DNA of 64,000 bases from contig PBMY01000004.1 of assembly GCA_002722795.1 (NCBI GenBank), positions 1-64,000 on the forward strand. Direction: 5' to 3'. This DNA is from Crocinitomicaceae bacterium (lineage in GTDB: Bacteria; Bacteroidota; Bacteroidia; Flavobacteriales_D; Sanyastnellaceae). Positions within the stretch are counted from its first letter, which is position 1, and each line of letters opens with the position of its first letter. Both the position numbers and the translations under genes were made by a program. Below, piece by piece: positions 1 through 9,971 of the stretch. The notes below the pieces were generated by a model that searched no databases, was not told the origin of the DNA, and worked only from the letters and a program-made list of their open reading frames with translations.

Positions 1-106
1 TAATTACTGCACCAGTTGTCTTTACAGTCTTGACAATCTTCTCTGCCGACTTATCCACTAGGTTGTGGTCGTACGACTTGAGTTTTATGCGAATCTTTTG
101 TGTCAT
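1..106 (-). CDS. rpsJ: 30S ribosomal protein S10 (partial, N-terminus only)
   Basis: Only the first 35 codons lie in the window; the gene runs off the left edge. The start is the ATG at 104-106 (minus strand), giving [20 protein letters not shown], the conserved beginning of S10. S10 is a small-subunit head protein and also NusE in antitermination. It starts 11 bp beyond the fusA stop, the usual Bacteroidota order in which the str operon runs into rpsJ and the S10 ribosomal protein cluster. Confidence 0.95.
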   Translation of the reverse strand, partial: MTQKIRIKLKSYDHNLVDKSAEKIVKTVKTTGAVI

Positions 107-117
107 TTTCTCGGTAA

Positions 118-2244
118 TTATCCTTGAGCTTCTTCGATCACTCGTTCTTGAACATTATTTGGTGCTTCAGTATAGTGACTGAAAGACATGCTTGATGTTG
201 CACGACCTGAAGTAAGAGTTCTTAAATCAGTTACGTAACCAAACATCTCTGAAAGAGGCACCTTAGCGTTAATTACTGTCTTACCTGAACGTTCATCAGT
301 ACCCTCAATAAGAGCACGACGCTTGTTAAGGTCGCCAATACAATCACCCATGTTTTCTTCAGGAGTAACAACTTCAAGTGCCATCATGGGCTCAAGAATC
401 TTTGGTGTACAGTTTTTAACTGCATTACGGTAAGCAAACTTAGCAGCCTGCTCGAATGAAAGTGCATCAGAGTCAACTGGGTGGAATGAACCATCCATAA
501 GCTCTACTCGCATGCTATCCATTGGGAAACCAGCAAGTACACCATTAACCATTGCAGTTTTGAATCCTTTTTCTACTGCTGGAATGAATTCCTTAGGAAC
601 GTTACCACCTTTTACAGAGCTAACAAATTCTAACCCTTCTTTATCTGCATCAGTAGCAGGACCAATCTTAATTACGATATCAGCGAACTTACCACGACCA
701 CCTGATTGTTTCTTGTAAACCTCACGATGATCAGATTCTGAGAAGATGGCCTCCTTATATGCAACACGAGGTTGACCTTGGTTACACTCAACGCTAAACT
801 CTCTCTTAAGACGGTCGATAAGCACCTCAAGGTGAAGTTCTCCCATACCAGAGATTATTGTTTGTCCACTTTCCTCATCAGTTTTTACAGTGAAGGTTGG
901 ATCCTCTTCTGATAGTTTTGCAAGACCATTAGAAAGCTTATCGATGTCTGCTTGAGACTTTGGCTCGATAGCGATTCCGATTACGGGGTCAGGGAAAGAC
1001 ATAGACTCAAGAACTATTTGTGCTTTTTGGTCACAAAGAGTATCTCCAGTACGAATGTCCTTAAATCCTACAACTGCACCAATATCTCCTGCCTCTAGAC
1101 AGTCAATTGGGTTCTGCTTGTTTGAGTGCATTTGGAAAATACGTGAGATACGCTCCTTTTTATCTGAACGAGTGTTCTGAACATAAGACCCCGCTGGAAG
1201 TATTCCCGAGTAAGCACGAACAAAGCAAAGACGACCAACAAATGGGTCAGTAGCAATTTTAAATGCAAGACCTGAGAATGGCTCAGATGGATCTGGCTTA
1301 CGCTCAAGTTCGATTGACTGATCATCAGGATCAGTACCTACGATAGAACCTACATCATAAGGAGATGGTAGGTAACGCATAACTGCATCAAGCATAGTTT
1401 GTACACCCTTATTCTTAAATGCAGAACCGCAAAGTAGTGGAGTAATCTCCATCGCGATAGTCGCCTTACGGATTGCGTTATGAATTTCTTCTTCTGTTAA
1501 GCTATCTGGATCCTCGAAGTACTTCTCCATAAGAGTTTCATCTTGCTCAGCAACGGACTCGAATAACTTTTCTCGCCACTCATCAACTGTACCCTTAAGA
1601 TCCTCTGGCATGTCAATTTCTTGCCATGTCATACCCATATCCTCTTCATTCCAAACAAATGCTTTGTTTGTTACAAGGTCAACAACACCACGAAAGTCGT
1701 CCTCAGCACCAATTGGTACTTGAAGTGGAACTGGGTTTGCGCCTAACATTTCTTTAATCATGTTTACCACGTTAAAGAAGTCAGCACCAGAACGGTCCAT
1801 CTTATTTACGAAACCAATACGAGGTACGTTGTACTTATCAGCAAGGTTCCAATTTGTCTCTGACTGTGGTTCAACACCATCGACCGCAGAAAATAAAAAA
1901 ACCAATCCATCCAGTACTCGGAGTGATCGGTTTACCTCAACCGTGAAGTCGACGTGACCGGGGGTATCAATGATATTAAAGTGATAACCTCTTGCGTCTG
2001 CTGTGGGTTTGCCTTGTTCTGTTGGAAATTCCCAAGTACAGGTCGTGGCAGCAGATGTGATGGTGATCCCTCTTTCTTGTTCTTGCTCCATCCAGTCCAT
2101 TGTAGCCGCACCATCGTGTACCTCACCAATTTTGTGAGAGATACCGGTGTAGTAAAGTATACGCTCTGTTGTCGTTGTTTTACCAGCGTCAACGTGGGCC
2201 ATAATCCCAATATTTCTCGTAAAATTTAAATCGCGCTTTGCCAT
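118..2244 (-). CDS. fusA: Elongation factor G
   Basis: This 708-residue GTPase catalyses translocation of tRNA and mRNA on the ribosome. The N-terminus [30 protein letters not shown] contains the G1 loop AHVDAGKT; further on are DTPGHVDF (G3) and NKMD (G4), and the length is normal for EF-G. It is the third gene of the str operon, 6 bp after rpsG and 11 bp before rpsJ, so it is probably co-transcribed from the promoter upstream of rpsL. The domain IV region with GGRGKFAD is intact, so this looks like the housekeeping copy and not a resistance-type or mitochondrial-type paralogue. Confidence 0.98.
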   Translation of the reverse strand: MAKRDLNFTRNIGIMAHVDAGKTTTTERILYYTGISHKIGEVHDGAATMDWMEQEQERGITITSAATTCTWEFPTEQGKPTADARGYHFNIIDTPGHVDFTVEVNRSLRVLDGLVFLFSAVDGVEPQSETNWNLADKYNVPRIGFVNKMDRSGADFFNVVNMIKEMLGANPVPLQVPIGAEDDFRGVVDLVTNKAFVWNEEDMGMTWQEIDMPEDLKGTVDEWREKLFESVAEQDETLMEKYFEDPDSLTEEEIHNAIRKATIAMEITPLLCGSAFKNKGVQTMLDAVMRYLPSPYDVGSIVGTDPDDQSIELERKPDPSEPFSGLAFKIATDPFVGRLCFVRAYSGILPAGSYVQNTRSDKKERISRIFQMHSNKQNPIDCLEAGDIGAVVGFKDIRTGDTLCDQKAQIVLESMSFPDPVIGIAIEPKSQADIDKLSNGLAKLSEEDPTFTVKTDEESGQTIISGMGELHLEVLIDRLKREFSVECNQGQPRVAYKEAIFSESDHREVYKKQSGGRGKFADIVIKIGPATDADKEGLEFVSSVKGGNVPKEFIPAVEKGFKTAMVNGVLAGFPMDSMRVELMDGSFHPVDSDALSFEQAAKFAYRNAVKNCTPKILEPMMALEVVTPEENMGDCIGDLNKRRALIEGTDERSGKTVINAKVPLSEMFGYVTDLRTLTSGRATSSMSFSHYTEAPNNVQERVIEEAQG

Positions 2245-2250
2245 AATATA

Positions 2251-2718
2251 TTAGAAACGGAAGTGTGAGAATGCTTTGTTTGCTTCAGCCATACGGTGAG
2301 TATCTTCTTTCTTTTTGAAAGCAGAACCCTCCTCCTTAGAAGCAGCGATAATTTCAGCTGAGAGACGATCTGCCATAGACTTCTCATTACGCTTACGGGC
2401 GAAGCTAATAAGCCAGCTCATTGCAAGGCTGTTTTTACGGCTATCGCGAATTGGTGTCGGAATTTGGAATGTCGCACCACCTACACGGCGACTACGAACC
2501 TCAACTCCTGGAGTAACGTTTTCCAATGCCTTCTTGAACAACTCAAGGCCATCTTCTCCAGTTTTCTCTGAAACCTGATCGATAGCGTTGTAGAAGATTT
2601 TAAATGCTGTGCTCTTTTTACCATCCTTCATCAAGTTGTTTACAAAAACAGATACTTGAACATCACCAAACTTTGAGTCTGGTAGGATTGGGTGCTTTTT
2701 TGCTACTTTCCTTCTCAT
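2251..2718 (-). CDS. rpsG: 30S ribosomal protein S7
   Basis: The 155-residue product is S7, which nucleates assembly of the 30S head and touches the mRNA exit/E site. The conserved beginning [19 protein letters not shown] and the [12 protein letters not shown] stretch are visible, and the length is normal. It lies 2 bp after rpsL and 6 bp before fusA in the str operon. S7 is the autogenous regulator of this operon in Escherichia coli; whether that applies here cannot be seen. Confidence 0.98.
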   Translation of the reverse strand: MRRKVAKKHPILPDSKFGDVQVSVFVNNLMKDGKKSTAFKIFYNAIDQVSEKTGEDGLELFKKALENVTPGVEVRSRRVGGATFQIPTPIRDSRKNSLAMSWLISFARKRNEKSMADRLSAEIIAASKEEGSAFKKKEDTHRMAEANKAFSHFRF

Positions 2719-2720
2719 GG

Positions 2721-3098
2721 TTACTTCTTCTTAGCTTTTTTAGTTCCGTATTTAGAACGACGCTGAGATCTTCCTTCCACACCTGCTGTATCTAGAGCAC
2801 CACGAACAATGTGGTATCTTACTCCTGGTAAGTCTTTTACACGACCTCCACGCACAAGCACGATGCTGTGCTCTTGTAGGTTGTGTCCTTCTCCACCAAT
2901 GTATGCGTTCACCTCATTTCCGTTTGTTAGACGAACACGGGCTACTTTACGCATTGCTGAATTAGGCTTCTTAGGTGTCGTAGTGTACACACGTACACAC
3001 ACACCACGACGTTGTGGGCATGAGTCCAAAGCTGCGGACTTGCTCGCTACAGGTTTAGTATAGCGACCCTTGCGTATTAACTGCTGTATTGTAGGCAT
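2721..3098 (-). CDS. rpsL: 30S ribosomal protein S12
   Basis: S12 sits at the decoding centre of the 30S subunit. The ATG at 3096-3098 was chosen because the protein then starts [13 protein letters not shown], the family's N-terminus, giving 125 residues; the frame is open a little further upstream but that extension is not conserved. The streptomycin-site region reads [16 protein letters not shown] with the usual lysine, so no streptomycin-resistance change is evident there. First gene of the str operon, with a promoter and an inverted repeat in its leader. Confidence 0.97.
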   Translation of the reverse strand: MPTIQQLIRKGRYTKPVASKSAALDSCPQRRGVCVRVYTTTPKKPNSAMRKVARVRLTNGNEVNAYIGGEGHNLQEHSIVLVRGGRVKDLPGVRYHIVRGALDTAGVEGRSQRRSKYGTKKAKKK

Positions 3099-3139
3099 CC
3101 TCTCGGTTAGCGTTATCAAATGGGCATAAAAAAGTTTTC

Positions 3140-3156
3140 CCCAAATTCAATTTGGG
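3140..3156 (-). promoter_or_regulatory. Inverted repeat in the rpsL leader
   Basis: CCCAAATT-C-AATTTGGG is a perfect 8-bp inverted repeat around one base. It lies 41 bp upstream of the rpsL start and just downstream of the -7 promoter box, so it would be in the first transcribed bases. It could be an operator or a small leader hairpin; there is no T-run, so it is not a terminator. Function is inference. Confidence 0.4.
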
Positions 3157-3160
3157 TGTG

Positions 3161-3191
3161 CAAAAGTACATTCTTTTCTGCTATTTCCAAC
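3161..3191 (-). promoter_or_regulatory. Probable promoter of the str operon
   Basis: Read on the minus strand, GTTG is followed by exactly 19 bases and then TACTTTTG, which fits the Bacteroidota housekeeping promoter TTTG-N19-TAnnTTTG. It lies about 63 bp upstream of rpsL and is the only good match in the intergenic region. Confidence 0.7.
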
Positions 3192-3272
3192 ATAAAATAG
3201 AGGTTTTTTCTACTTGCTCTATAAAGACTATTTTTCCTTCCGTGGAGAAAAGCCACAACGTAAATTAGTCAC

Positions 3273-5609
3273 GTGGATGTTTTAAAGGAATTAAATGGCC
3301 CTCAGAGGAAGGCAGCAGAGCAAATAAATGGCCCTATGATGGTCATCGCTGGAGCGGGTAGTGGCAAGACTAGGGTGCTTACATACAGAATAGCCCATTT
3401 GATGAGTCGAGGAGTGGATCCTTTTCAGATTTTGGCCTTAACATTTACAAATAAAGCGGCTAGAGAAATGAAGGTGAGGATTGGCCGACTAGTGGGGGAA
3501 AGTGAAGCTAGGAATCTCATGATGGGAACATTCCACAGCATTTTTGCCCGAATCCTTCGAATCGAAGCAGATCGACTCAACTATCCAAACAATTTCACTA
3601 TTTATGACACCCAAGATACCAAGTCTCTTTTAAAAGACATAATAAAAGGTATGAAGCTCGACGATAAAGAGTATAAGGTATCAATTGTAGCTAATCGAAT
3701 CTCAGGAGCTAAGAATAATCTTATCGATGCTGACTCCTATTTAAATCACATTGATATTCAGGCTGAAGATAGACAAAGTGGCAAAACCCAAATAGGTTCT
3801 ATTTTCAAAACTTATGAAAATAGATGTTTCAGGGCTGGCGCAATGGATTTTGACGACCTGCTTTTCAAGATGAATATCCTGCTTCGAGACAACCCTGATT
3901 TGCTTGTGAAGTATCAGCATAGGTTTCAGTACATTTTAGTGGACGAGTATCAGGATACAAACTATGCCCAATATCTTATTATAAAGCAGTTAGCTGCGGC
4001 ACATGAAAATGTGTGTGTGGTGGGTGATGATGCACAGTCGATTTATAGTTTCCGAGGGGCTAGTATCCAGAACATTTTAAACTATCGAAAGGATTATCCA
4101 GATAGCATCACTTACAAATTGGAGCAGAATTACAGGTCTACTAAGTCCATTGTTAATGCTGCCAATTCAGTGATTGCGATTAATAAAGACCAAATAAAAA
4201 AGGAGGTTTGGACCAACAACCCACAGGGTGATAAAATTCAGCTACACTGTGCTGCTCGTGACAACAACGAGGGAATGTTCGTAGCAAACAAAATCTTCGA
4301 AACGCGTGCTTCTAAGCAATGCGACTACCTCGATTTTGCTATTCTCTACCGTACTAACGCTCAGTCTCGTTCTTTTGAAGAAAGTTTAAGAAAACTCAAC
4401 ATTCCATATCGCATGTACGGAGGCACAAGCTTCTATCAACGTAAGGAAATAAAAGATCTAATTGCATATTTCAGACTTACAGTTAATCCGCGTGATGACG
4501 AAAGTCTTAGAAGAATTATCAATTACCCAGCTCGTGGAATTGGCGCTACTACTCTAGACAGATTATTTCTTGCAGCAGGCAAACAGAATATTTGTGTATT
4601 CGACCTTATTACTATAGGTGATCAACCAGCCACAATTAAAAACGCGTCTTGGAAGAAGGTAACTGACTTCGCAATAATGATTCAGAGTTTTGCCACAGAG
4701 TTAGAAATAAAATCAGCCCACAGCCTTGCATTACATATAGCTAAGAGATCTGGAATAGTTCATCAACTCTACTCAGACAAACAGAAGGAAGGAAATTACA
4801 ATGAAGGAACAGAGCGATACGAAAACGTTCAGGAACTCCTCAATGGTATTCACTCTTTTAGCGATGAAAACGAAGAAACAGAAAAAGGTAAGCTCATTAC
4901 CCTTCGCGACTACCTCAGTGAGAACATTGAACTTCTTACAGATGCAGACGAAGAAGAGGAAGATAATAATAAGGTAAGTCTAATGACCATCCACGCAGCT
5001 AAGGGACTTGAGTTTAAACACGTATTTGTTGTTGGAATGGAGGAAAACCTATTCCCATCGCAGAGATCAATGGATTCTAGAGCAGATATGGAAGAAGAGC
5101 GCAGACTATTCTATGTGGCACTTACAAGGGCATGCGAAACTTGCACCCTCTCTTACGCACAAATGAGATTTAAATGGGGCCAAATGCATATGGGAGAACC
5201 TAGTCGATTTATTGATGAAATAGACGAAGAGTACGTATGTACTACTTCGGTTGGAGGAGTTATCAAATCTGCGTACGGATCTGGTGGAGGATTTACTTCG
5301 GGTGGTTGGGGCACTAATACAAGTAAACTAGCAGCTAAACCCAAACCTTCTCAACCAACCTCCAACACTTCATTAATGGGGAGGAGACTCAAAAAGGTCA
5401 GCTTAGACTTACCACCCTCAATTAAGAATGCTAGCCCAACAGACCTCAAAGGGTTAAAAGAGGGAGCAAATGTGAAGCACGCAAAGTTTGGCAACGGAAT
5501 AGTTGTAGCATTAGAAGGAAACGAACCAAACATCAAAGCAACTATTAAATTTTCAGCTGTTGGAACAAAACAACTCCTATTAAAATTTGCTAAACTAGAA
5601 ATATTGTGA
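3273..5609 (+). CDS. UvrD/PcrA-type superfamily 1 DNA helicase
   Basis: This 778-residue ATP-dependent 3'-5' helicase acts in nucleotide excision repair, mismatch repair or clearing of stalled replication. Visible motifs: Q-motif region LNGPQRKA near residue 7, Walker A GAGSGKT near 29, DEYQDTN (motif II), VVGDDAQSIYSFRGA (motif III), QNYRS (motif IV), TIHAAKGLEF (motif V) and VALTRA (motif VI). The C-terminus has the small PcrA-type domain with GANVKHAKFGNGIVV. The start is a GTG at 3273; a stop lies four codons upstream. Its TGA overlaps the GTG of the next gene, suggesting coupling. UvrD and PcrA cannot be told apart by eye here. Confidence 0.95.
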   Translation: MDVLKELNGPQRKAAEQINGPMMVIAGAGSGKTRVLTYRIAHLMSRGVDPFQILALTFTNKAAREMKVRIGRLVGESEARNLMMGTFHSIFARILRIEADRLNYPNNFTIYDTQDTKSLLKDIIKGMKLDDKEYKVSIVANRISGAKNNLIDADSYLNHIDIQAEDRQSGKTQIGSIFKTYENRCFRAGAMDFDDLLFKMNILLRDNPDLLVKYQHRFQYILVDEYQDTNYAQYLIIKQLAAAHENVCVVGDDAQSIYSFRGASIQNILNYRKDYPDSITYKLEQNYRSTKSIVNAANSVIAINKDQIKKEVWTNNPQGDKIQLHCAARDNNEGMFVANKIFETRASKQCDYLDFAILYRTNAQSRSFEESLRKLNIPYRMYGGTSFYQRKEIKDLIAYFRLTVNPRDDESLRRIINYPARGIGATTLDRLFLAAGKQNICVFDLITIGDQPATIKNASWKKVTDFAIMIQSFATELEIKSAHSLALHIAKRSGIVHQLYSDKQKEGNYNEGTERYENVQELLNGIHSFSDENEETEKGKLITLRDYLSENIELLTDADEEEEDNNKVSLMTIHAAKGLEFKHVFVVGMEENLFPSQRSMDSRADMEEERRLFYVALTRACETCTLSYAQMRFKWGQMHMGEPSRFIDEIDEEYVCTTSVGGVIKSAYGSGGGFTSGGWGTNTSKLAAKPKPSQPTSNTSLMGRRLKKVSLDLPPSIKNASPTDLKGLKEGANVKHAKFGNGIVVALEGNEPNIKATIKFSAVGTKQLLLKFAKLEIL

Positions 5610-6259
5610 GTAGAAGATCCTTGTACATATTAATATTCTTGATTGCTACAGGATGTTGTAGAGAAGATTGTGCTGACACTTATATAATAAATGGCACCGT
5701 TGAAAATTCAAACAACGGCGACCCCTGTGTTGGATTTGAAATTGAACTAGAAGAAATGGTGATGGAAGGTGGGGTGTTAAATGGCTTCTATGAATCTGTA
5801 GCAACCACAACAACAGACGCTTCGGGTTTCTACTATATTGAATTCCCTAGGAAGCAAGCACTTTCTTACCGCATCGGTATTTTGGAAGATGGTTGGTTTC
5901 CCGTTTTGGACGAGATAGAACCAAACCTTTTTACCCCCGATGTCCCCTTTGACTACAATATTATAACTACTCCCAAGGCAGATCTTGACATCTCTGTTTT
6001 CAATACGGCTCCATCAAATGAAACAGACAAAATGATAGTTCGCCTCTTAAAGACATATGATGAGTATTCATCTTGCGACACTGAGTGGAGGGTGTTTATT
6101 GGAGCAGATATTGACACAACTTGGAGTTGTATTTTACCTGGCAATGTGTGGATGCCTTATATCACTATAGACCAAACAGACCCCGAAAACGAAACCACCA
6201 CAATAGACTCTGTATATTGTACATCATTTGGCCAAGCAACCATTAACGTGGTTTACTGA
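5606..6259 (+). CDS. Small lipoprotein with carboxypeptidase-regulatory-like fold
   Basis: The 217-residue product starts at GTG 5606, overlapping the helicase stop by four bases. Residues 1-17 form a lipoprotein signal peptide ending in ATGC, so Cys17 would be lipidated and the protein envelope-anchored. Residues 28 onward (IINGTVENSNNGDPCVGFEI, later TDASGFYYIEF) resemble the carboxypeptidase regulatory-like/CNA-B beta-sandwich common in Bacteroidota surface proteins. Several cysteines occur in the second half (CDTEW, SCILPG). No enzyme motif is visible and the substrate is unknown. Confidence 0.75.
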   Translation: MSRRSLYILIFLIATGCCREDCADTYIINGTVENSNNGDPCVGFEIELEEMVMEGGVLNGFYESVATTTTDASGFYYIEFPRKQALSYRIGILEDGWFPVLDEIEPNLFTPDVPFDYNIITTPKADLDISVFNTAPSNETDKMIVRLLKTYDEYSSCDTEWRVFIGADIDTTWSCILPGNVWMPYITIDQTDPENETTTIDSVYCTSFGQATINVVY

Positions 6260-6283
6260 GTCATACACCTGAAGAATATTTAT

Positions 6284-8098
6284 ATGAAAATGAGATCTGT
6301 AATTACCGTGGCATTTGCTTTTGCATGTTGCCTTCATACTCAAGCCCAAACCTGGCCTCACAATGTTGGTGAAGCTGAACGAAATTATATTGAACGAGTT
6401 GGTTTCGAACCCCAACTAGTTCGTGGAATAACTACTCCTCCTCAGTACGATAACCTGAGGGCCGCTGCTGAGTGGGAAGAGATTGAAGCGCTGACAATAG
6501 CTTGGGAAGGTTTTGAATGCATCTTGAAGCAGATTACTGCTGCTGCGGTCACTGAGTGCAATGTGATCATTTTCACTGAATCGCCTAGCTCAACTTCAAA
6601 TTACCTGACAGGGAACCAATGCGGAGGTCCAGTACCAATGGATAATATAGAAATTGTTGATGTTGATTTGAATTCAATTTGGATTAGAGACTACGGTGCT
6701 AATACCGTTTATGGGTCATGGAATGACGATAGAATTCTAGTTGATTGGATGTATAATAGACCTAGACCGTATGACGATGTAATCCCTGATGAATTGGGTC
6801 AATACATGGGCATTGATGTGTACAGCACGACAGCTGAACCAAATGATTTGATGAACACGGGCGGGAATTATATGAGCGATGGGTTTGGGCTTGCTTTTGA
6901 ATCAGAATTAATCATTGACGAGAATAATGGATATACAAATTGGTGGACGACATTCCCAAATCATACAGTTGTAGAAATTGAGAACATTTTAGAAGAGTTT
7001 ATGGGCATCGAGACTCTCGTCACAATGGAAACACTTCCTTTTGATGGTATCCATCACATAGATATGCACATGAAACTACTTGATGAGAGTACCCTACTTG
7101 TTTCTGAATATCCTGATGGATTATCAGATGGACCTCAAATTAATGCAAATATTGATTATATTTTATCAAATTTTAGTACTAAATGGGGTACACCTTTTGA
7201 TGTAATACGTATCCCAAGCCCGCCAAGTTCAAGTGGTGCTTTCCCTGGTTCCCAACCTGAATTAGGTAATGAAATTGATGGCTATTACAGAACCTATTCA
7301 AATGCAGTTTTTGTAAATAACACTGTGATTTTACCAACATATTATGAGCAATATGATACAACTGCTGTGAGAATTTGGGAAAACGCTTTACCAGGATATA
7401 ATATCGTTGGAATCGATTGTGATAGTGGAGGCGATAATATTATTTCACAAAGTGGTGCAATTCACTGTATCACTCACTCTGTTGGAGTTGAAGATCCGCT
7501 AATCATTAGTCATTTACCTCTTGATGATACAGAAAATACGACTGAACCTTATACTGTTGAAGGATATTTGAGTCACAGATCTGGAATTTCTACAGCTACA
7601 CTTATTTATGCCACAAGTCCTGACGGGCCATGGACAGAGGTAGTAATGTTAGATACTGGAAACGGAGAGGATTTCACAGCTGAAATACCTGCTCAAGCAT
7701 CGGGAACTGTAGTTTACTACTACATCTCTGGCGAAGCTAATTCAGGCAAGACTGGCAATCGCCCAATGCCAGCTCCCGAAGGATGGTGGAATTTCAACAT
7801 AGGCGAAATTGTTATCGACGGAGTTGAAGAAAATGAACTAGGTGGATTTTCTCCTATTTACCCAAACCCAGCTTCGGCAATTACTTGTGTACCTCTACAG
7901 CTTAGAAATGAATTATATGTGAGAGTAGTATTGCGCAATGTGATGGGTGCCACGATAGAAGTAATTCACCAAGGCATTCTACCTCAAGGACAGACAAAGC
8001 TATTCTTTGACGCTTCTAATCTTGCTAGTGGAGCATACGTTATTACTCTCGAACTAGAGGACGGATCGACTAGCTCACAAAACGTGATGGTGAAATAA
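6284..8098 (+). CDS. Secreted peptidylarginine/agmatine deiminase-family protein with T9SS sorting domain
   Basis: The 604-residue protein has a signal peptide (about 1-22, cleaving near TQAQT), a guanidino-modifying catalytic domain (about 45-405), an Ig-like domain (about 405-510) and a type A type IX secretion C-terminal domain (about 525-604, with YPNP and LASGAYVI). Catalytic residues match the family: Asp136 in SIWIRDYGAN, GGN at 193-195, His258 and Asp260 in HHIDMHMK, and Cys395 in GAIHC. This order (signal, deiminase, Ig-like, CTD) is that of Porphyromonas PPAD, which turns arginine in proteins into citrulline and ammonia. Substrate here, peptide or agmatine, is not settled by sequence. 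Confidence 0.9.
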   Translation: MKMRSVITVAFAFACCLHTQAQTWPHNVGEAERNYIERVGFEPQLVRGITTPPQYDNLRAAAEWEEIEALTIAWEGFECILKQITAAAVTECNVIIFTESPSSTSNYLTGNQCGGPVPMDNIEIVDVDLNSIWIRDYGANTVYGSWNDDRILVDWMYNRPRPYDDVIPDELGQYMGIDVYSTTAEPNDLMNTGGNYMSDGFGLAFESELIIDENNGYTNWWTTFPNHTVVEIENILEEFMGIETLVTMETLPFDGIHHIDMHMKLLDESTLLVSEYPDGLSDGPQINANIDYILSNFSTKWGTPFDVIRIPSPPSSSGAFPGSQPELGNEIDGYYRTYSNAVFVNNTVILPTYYEQYDTTAVRIWENALPGYNIVGIDCDSGGDNIISQSGAIHCITHSVGVEDPLIISHLPLDDTENTTEPYTVEGYLSHRSGISTATLIYATSPDGPWTEVVMLDTGNGEDFTAEIPAQASGTVVYYYISGEANSGKTGNRPMPAPEGWWNFNIGEIVIDGVEENELGGFSPIYPNPASAITCVPLQLRNELYVRVVLRNVMGATIEVIHQGILPQGQTKLFFDASNLASGAYVITLELEDGSTSSQNVMVK

Positions 8099-8105
8099 GT
8101 GCATT

Positions 8106-8831
8106 TTAGTTCCTGCGACCAAGCAACCTCAATAAGAATAAGAAAAGGTTGATGAAGTCTAGGTAAAGAGATGTCGCTGCAAGAATTGCAAGCTTTGAAG
8201 CTGTGCTAGACTCATTATCTATGCTCATTCCAATACGCTTAATTCTCTGAGTATCATATGCAATCAGTCCTGTAAAAACAATTACTCCAATTATTGAGAT
8301 AATTAAATCCATCGCACTTGATCCAATGAACAAATTCACAATTGATGCTAAGATGATTCCAATAAGTGCCATAAATAACAATGAACCCATTCTAGTTAGG
8401 TCTATTGTCGTTGTGTAACCAGCTATTGCCATTATCCCAAATGTTCCAGCTGTTACAGCAAACACTTGGAAAACTGATCCAAGGCTGTAAAGAAGGAATA
8501 CTGAGCTCAATGATAATCCCATACATGCAGAAAAGGCAATGAACATAACTGTTAGGGTCGTAGCAGAGAATTTCTCAAGGCCAAAATTCATAGCTAGGAT
8601 AAATGCAAAAGGTGAAAGCATAATTATCCATGGCATCATTCCTCCAGAACTTATAATCTCGGAGTATAGATCTGTAGAAGCTCCGTACCAAGCAACAGCA
8701 GCGGTAGTAATAAGGCCTACTACCATCCATGAGAATACGTTTGCTATAAAGTTTTTTGCTAGAGCTGTAGAGTTTCCAATATTGTAGTCAGCAGCTTTAT
8801 CAAAAATTTTAGGGGGTTGATTTTTATCCAT
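8106..8831 (-). CDS. Bax inhibitor-1/YccA family membrane protein
   Basis: The 241-residue product has about seven hydrophobic segments, with a cytoplasmic N-terminus. The family signatures are visible near the C-terminus: FTGLIAYDTQRIK and a final LYLDFINLFLFLLRLLGRR, typical of Bacteroidota BI-1 proteins. Characterised homologues (BsYetJ) are pH-sensitive calcium leak channels; the role in this organism is not known. It is convergent with the deiminase gene, 7 bp apart, with no clear terminator between them. Confidence 0.92.
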   Translation of the reverse strand: MDKNQPPKIFDKAADYNIGNSTALAKNFIANVFSWMVVGLITTAAVAWYGASTDLYSEIISSGGMMPWIIMLSPFAFILAMNFGLEKFSATTLTVMFIAFSACMGLSLSSVFLLYSLGSVFQVFAVTAGTFGIMAIAGYTTTIDLTRMGSLLFMALIGIILASIVNLFIGSSAMDLIISIIGVIVFTGLIAYDTQRIKRIGMSIDNESSTASKLAILAATSLYLDFINLFLFLLRLLGRRN

Positions 8832-9026
8832 TATCTATCAATTAAGTTCATAAATTTTATTCTATTGATTCACAAAACCAAGCAATCAAAAATCTAAATT
8901 GATTACGACAAACTTTTGTCAATCAATCGAAAATCTAAACAAAGATCTTGAGTTATTCGACTAAAAATAAAATTTTAATAAGAAAATTATAAATTTAATT
9001 TTCTTAGCATCAATAAAACATAACAA

Positions 9027-9968
9027 CTATGAAGAATGAATTAGACTTGACCAAAATTCATGAGAGATGTCAGAACTGAAACGACTATCAGGAGCTAATA
9101 AAACAGATACTGCATCATGAGAATGTAAGGACTCTTGATGTGAACATATAATTCTGAAATCAATAATTCGATTATCATTTATTAATTGTTCATACAGCAG
9201 TCTAGCAGCATCTTCAACAAATTTTAAATATGAACCATTTAACTCGGCAAAGGCCATCTCATCTTCTCTCTTGACAATCACTTGTGTTTCAGTTTGTAAG
9301 GCTGTTTTGCACATTTCTTGTAAATCTTCAACTATTAAGTTTTCATTGAATTCAACTGAAACTCTTGCCACAGATCTTTGAGAATGAGGAACTGCAGCGA
9401 TATTTCTTGAACTCTTAGCATACTCGCTTAATTCGTATGAACATGGACAAGCAGAGGAGTATACAAAATCGAAATGATAAGTTTTTTTAAAATCACCATT
9501 TTTATTTAGTTCAGCACACATGTTTACATTGTAGTACTGATATCCCTCTAAATCAGACCGAAGAGAAGTCTGGATAATTGGATATGAAAACTTTAATAGG
9601 ATCTTTGCATTAAAAGAAGCTAATTTTTCTTTGTATGACAGTAGAATTTTTTCAAGTAAATCAAAATCAAAAGTGTCATCCTTAAAATCATAAAAAGATC
9701 GCATAATACGTGACATATTAATGCCTTTTTTATGAGCGTCAAGTGATACCGTACCTGTTACTTGTGTTTCTAACTCGATGGTATTTCCATCTTGTGTTTT
9801 ATATTTTAATGGCAGCTTAAAATTATGTATCCCGACCTGTTGAATTTTGACATTAGCACCTTGAATAAGTGAAGATGGCCCATTTTGTAGATCAGGAAAT
9901 TTTTCTATATCCTGTTTAGTGGGCTTATAGGTTGAATCGTAATTTGAGTATGATTTGTTTGACTTCAT
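9027..9968 (-). CDS. folE2: GTP cyclohydrolase FolE2 (type IB)
   Basis: This 313-residue enzyme opens the guanine ring of GTP to give dihydroneopterin triphosphate, the entry to folate, tetrahydrobiopterin or queuosine. FolE2 signatures seen: GTVSLDAHKKGINMSRI, the Cys-rich SSACPCSYEL and VPHSQRSVARVSV. FolE2 is the metal-promiscuous form of GTP cyclohydrolase I. It lies 3 bp after a PTPS-family gene in the same direction, so the two very likely form a two-step operon. It is followed by about 195 bp of AT-rich DNA without a gene. Confidence 0.95.
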   Translation of the reverse strand: MKSNKSYSNYDSTYKPTKQDIEKFPDLQNGPSSLIQGANVKIQQVGIHNFKLPLKYKTQDGNTIELETQVTGTVSLDAHKKGINMSRIMRSFYDFKDDTFDFDLLEKILLSYKEKLASFNAKILLKFSYPIIQTSLRSDLEGYQYYNVNMCAELNKNGDFKKTYHFDFVYSSACPCSYELSEYAKSSRNIAAVPHSQRSVARVSVEFNENLIVEDLQEMCKTALQTETQVIVKREDEMAFAELNGSYLKFVEDAARLLYEQLINDNRIIDFRIICSHQESLHSHDAVSVLLAPDSRFSSDISHEFWSSLIHSS

Positions 9969-9971
9969 AAT

